DNA of 64,000 nucleotides from Pseudomonas lini (GTDB taxonomy: Bacteria; Pseudomonadota; Gammaproteobacteria; Pseudomonadales; Pseudomonadaceae), in NCBI RefSeq assembly GCF_030812475.1, contig NZ_JAUSSR010000002.1, forward strand, positions 496,001-560,000, written 5' to 3'. Both the position numbers and the translations under genes were made by a program. Shown here piece after piece: positions 61,737 through 64,000 of the stretch (the stretch's first letter is position 1; every line of letters begins with the position of its first letter). Below the pieces are notes generated by a model. The model made no database searches, had not been told where the DNA came from, and worked only from the letters and a program-made list of their open reading frames with translations.

Positions 61737-62702
61737 ATGCCCGCAACCGTTCTGGTACTGGTTGAAACCATCAATGATTACCTGCCGATTCTCGAACACC
61801 AGGGCTTTCACCTGATTCTGGCCCCGACGCCCGCCGAGCGCGCCGCGGCCATCACCCGCCACGGCGGTCAGATCGATGCGGTGCTGACTCGCGGTCCATT
61901 GGGGCTGTATGCCGATGAAATCGTCGCCCTGCCCAATCTCAAGATCATCTGCGTCATCGGCGCCGGCTACGAACAGGTCGACCTGCAAGCCGCCGCCGAC
62001 CGGGGTATCACGGTGACTAACGGCGCCGGGGTCAACGCGTCATCGGTGGCCGACCACGCCATGGCCATGCTCCTGGCACTGGTACGCGACATCCCCCGCT
62101 GCGACGCTGCCGTGCGCCGCGGCGAGTGGCCAAAAATCATGCGCCCTTCCCTGGCGGGCAAACGCCTGGGCATCCTGGGTCTCGGCGCTGTCGGCATGGC
62201 CATTGCCAAACGCGCGGCGCACGGCTTCGACATGACGGTGAGCTACCACAACCGCCAGCATCGCAGCGACGTACCCTACAGCTTCTGTTCGACGCCAACC
62301 GAGCTGGCGCGTGCATCGGATTTTCTGATCGTCGCCACCCCCGGGGGCCTGGGTACCAAACACCTAATCAACAAACAGGTGCTCGATGCCCTGGGCCCCA
62401 AAGGCTTCGTGGTCAACATCGCACGGGCCAGTGTCATCGTCACCGCGGATCTGATCTACGCATTGGAACAGCGACGAATTGCCGGTGCCGCGCTGGATGT
62501 CTTCGATGCCGAACCTCATGTGCCGGATGCATTCAAAACATTGGCCAACGTGATCCTGACGCCGCATGTCGCCGGTTTGTCTCCCGAGGCCACCCAGGGA
62601 ACCGTGGAGTTGGTGGGTCGCAATCTGGTGGCGTTCTTTTCCGGAAACCCGGTACTCACGCCGATCGATCTGCCGGCCAGCCATGCCAAGGCAGCGCTTT
62701 AG
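61737..62702 (+). CDS. D-isomer-specific 2-hydroxyacid dehydrogenase
   Basis: A 321-residue NAD(P)-dependent dehydrogenase. The Rossmann loop is GILGLGAVGMAIA (about residues 145-157). The catalytic residues are Arg in VVNIARASVI, Glu in DVFDAEPHVPD and His in ILTPHVAGLSPEA. Similarity of style is to glyoxylate/hydroxypyruvate reductases. The ATG at 61737 follows caggagcagagta. It has no partner gene. Confidence 0.92.
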   Translation: MPATVLVLVETINDYLPILEHQGFHLILAPTPAERAAAITRHGGQIDAVLTRGPLGLYADEIVALPNLKIICVIGAGYEQVDLQAAADRGITVTNGAGVNASSVADHAMAMLLALVRDIPRCDAAVRRGEWPKIMRPSLAGKRLGILGLGAVGMAIAKRAAHGFDMTVSYHNRQHRSDVPYSFCSTPTELARASDFLIVATPGGLGTKHLINKQVLDALGPKGFVVNIARASVIVTADLIYALEQRRIAGAALDVFDAEPHVPDAFKTLANVILTPHVAGLSPEATQGTVELVGRNLVAFFSGNPVLTPIDLPASHAKAAL

Positions 62703-62847
62703 GCGATCATTCAAACAGGTGTATCAAAAGCAATGATTGCCCGGCAACACGCTCGCCTATAAGGGCTGTTCGTGGTTGTGGGTGTCAGGCCTGCGCATTA
62801 GATTAGCCAATAGTTTAAGGCCTCCAGAATAAGCAGAAGGGATAAGC

Positions 62848-63915
62848 ATGGCGCTTACTGACCAGTCCACCCGTATCCGCTCCGGCGAAGAACTCGATGC
62901 CAGGGTGATCGATCCTTACCTCAAGGCCCATATTCCGGGCCTCAGTGGTCAGCCTGCCATCAGCCAGTTCCCTGGCGGCGCGTCCAACCTCACCTATTTG
63001 CTGGAATACCCCGGACAGGAGTTCGTCCTGCGTCGGCCTCCGTTCGGCCAAAAGGCCAAGTCTGCCCACGACATGGGCCGGGAGTTCCGGATTCTCAATC
63101 AGCTCCGGAACGGCTTCCCATACTGTCCTAAGGCCTACGTGCACTGCACAGATGAATCGGTGATCGGCGCCGAGTTCTATGTGATGGAACGGGTCAAGGG
63201 CATCATCCTGCGCGCCGAACTGCCGCCGGAGCTGGGCCTGGATTCGGCCAGGACCGAAACCCTGTGCAAGAGCTTTATCGACAAGTTAGTCGAGCTGCAT
63301 CAGGTCGATTACAACGCCCACGGCCTGGGCGACCTCGGCAAACCTGAAGGCTACGTCGCACGACAGATCAAAGGCTGGAGCGAACGCTACGAAAGAGCCC
63401 TGACTCCGGACGCGCCGCAATGGCAGGCGGTCAAGGCCTGGCTCAATGACAAAATGCCGGCCGATCACCCAACGTCGAGCGTCGTGCACAACGATTACCG
63501 CTTCGATAACGTGATCCTCGACCCGAACAATCCGATGCAGATCATCGGCGTGCTCGACTGGGAACTGACCACCCTCGGTGACCCGTTGATGGACTTGGGC
63601 AACACCCTCGCCTATTGGATCGAAGCCGACGACCCGGCGCCGGTGCAACTGATGCGCCGCCAACCAAGCCACGCCCCGGGCATGCTGACCCGCCGCGAAT
63701 TCGTCGATTACTACGCCCAACGTTCAGGTATCGAGATCGACAATTTCGATTTCTACTACACCTACGGCCTGTTCCGCCTGGCCGGTATCGTGCAACAGAT
63801 CTACTACCGCTTCTTCCATGGTCAGACCCAGGACAAACGTTTCGCGCAGTTCATTCATATGAACAAACTGCTGGAACAGATGAGCCTGCAGGTCATTCAC
63901 ACATCCAGTCTTTGA
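62848..63915 (+). CDS. Phosphotransferase-family protein (APH fold, ACAD10-like)
   Basis: A 355-residue kinase-like protein. It has GGASNLTYLLEYPGQEFVLRR (nucleotide loop and lysine-equivalent region, about 44-63), the catalytic loop VVHNDYRFDNVIL (HxDxxxxN pattern) and the metal motif VLDWELTTLGDPLMDLG. This group, related to the N-terminal part of ACAD10/11, phosphorylates 4-hydroxyacyl-CoAs in some organisms and often sits with acyl-CoA dehydrogenase and SDR genes. The following gene is an SDR start, which fits. agaaggga precedes the ATG. Confidence 0.88.
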   Translation: MALTDQSTRIRSGEELDARVIDPYLKAHIPGLSGQPAISQFPGGASNLTYLLEYPGQEFVLRRPPFGQKAKSAHDMGREFRILNQLRNGFPYCPKAYVHCTDESVIGAEFYVMERVKGIILRAELPPELGLDSARTETLCKSFIDKLVELHQVDYNAHGLGDLGKPEGYVARQIKGWSERYERALTPDAPQWQAVKAWLNDKMPADHPTSSVVHNDYRFDNVILDPNNPMQIIGVLDWELTTLGDPLMDLGNTLAYWIEADDPAPVQLMRRQPSHAPGMLTRREFVDYYAQRSGIEIDNFDFYYTYGLFRLAGIVQQIYYRFFHGQTQDKRFAQFIHMNKLLEQMSLQVIHTSSL

Positions 63916-63959
63916 CTACGCACCTGGCCCAATAACAAGATTTTTCATAAGGGAATCCC

Positions 63960-64000
63960 ATGTCCAAGACACAGTTGTTCGACCTCGACGGCAAGATCGC
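63960..64000 (+). CDS. Probable SDR oxidoreductase, N-terminal fragment
   Basis: An ATG 44 bp after the kinase-like gene, with aaggga upstream, opens a frame reading MSKTQLFDLDGKIA to the window end. The FDLDGKIA start is typical of short-chain dehydrogenases just before the NAD-binding glycines, and SDR genes often follow this kinase family. Only 13-14 residues are seen. Confidence 0.6.
   Translation, partial: MSKTQLFDLDGKI

Overview
The window is a stretch of Pseudomonas chromosome, most likely from the P. fluorescens species group. The basis is high-GC coding sequence, gene order that (from memory) matches P. aeruginosa core blocks, and many paired palindromic REP sequences (REPINs) of the two types common in P. 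fluorescens: one built on the core tgtaggagc and one on tgtgggagc. No rRNA, tRNA, CRISPR array, integrase or transposase was seen. Most of the window is ordinary core genome; the unusual material sits in intergenic repeats and a few accessory genes.

Layout. 1-4691: a sugar-acid catabolism locus (AraD1/GguC-like protein cut by the window edge, MFS transporter, IlvD/Edd-type L-arabinonate dehydratase, FadR-type regulator) with two near-identical operator-like palindromes in the divergent promoter. 4817-9664: an orphan 1615-residue protein of the Pseudomonas dermonecrotic-toxin-domain type. 9725-13211: an RND exporter with a Ycf48/BNR-repeat partner. 13468-14236: a roughly 770 bp non-coding element bounded by long imperfect inverted repeats. 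14296-21872: pepN, DUF2797, DUF1315, rhomboid protease, metallophosphoesterase and NAD kinase, a block with overlapping or closely spaced starts, then DUF1853. 22003-25413: ArsB-type pump, FMN reductase, a small conserved protein and a LysR regulator. 25379-33036: GNAT acetyltransferase, lysine decarboxylase ldcA, dnaQ, rnhA, a methyltransferase, gloB and mltD. 33434-41632: a five-gene peptide ABC transporter of the Yej/Npp type followed by fabI. 41763-45680: a small diguanylate cyclase, then a periplasmic molybdenum hydroxylase with its [2Fe-2S] and cytochrome partners. 46014-50934: a remnant VOC gene, an AraC regulator, two LysE exporters, an ada-alkA repair operon and a frameshifted GFA gene. 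51140-52639: a secreted trypsin-like protease. 52717-57932: miaE, a tandem universal stress protein, DUF1289 and acnB behind a strongly structured leader. 58255 to the end: an HAAAP amino-acid permease, a tautomerase, two small secreted proteins, a D-2-hydroxyacid dehydrogenase, an aminoglycoside-phosphotransferase-like kinase and the start of a probable SDR gene.

How the parts work together. The first locus would import a sugar acid and dehydrate it to a 2-keto-3-deoxy acid under FadR-type control. The ABC operon imports peptides and peptide-like antibiotics. The ada-alkA pair is an adaptive response to DNA alkylation. The three ior-like genes form a periplasmic dehydrogenase that would pass electrons to a c-type cytochrome. 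The second-look candidates are the 770 bp inverted-repeat element, the nested REPIN array at 33045-33331, the acnB leader, two short tandem-repeat tracts (448-550 and 60397-60431), and the large toxin-like protein. No complete, clearly new multigene system is evident.
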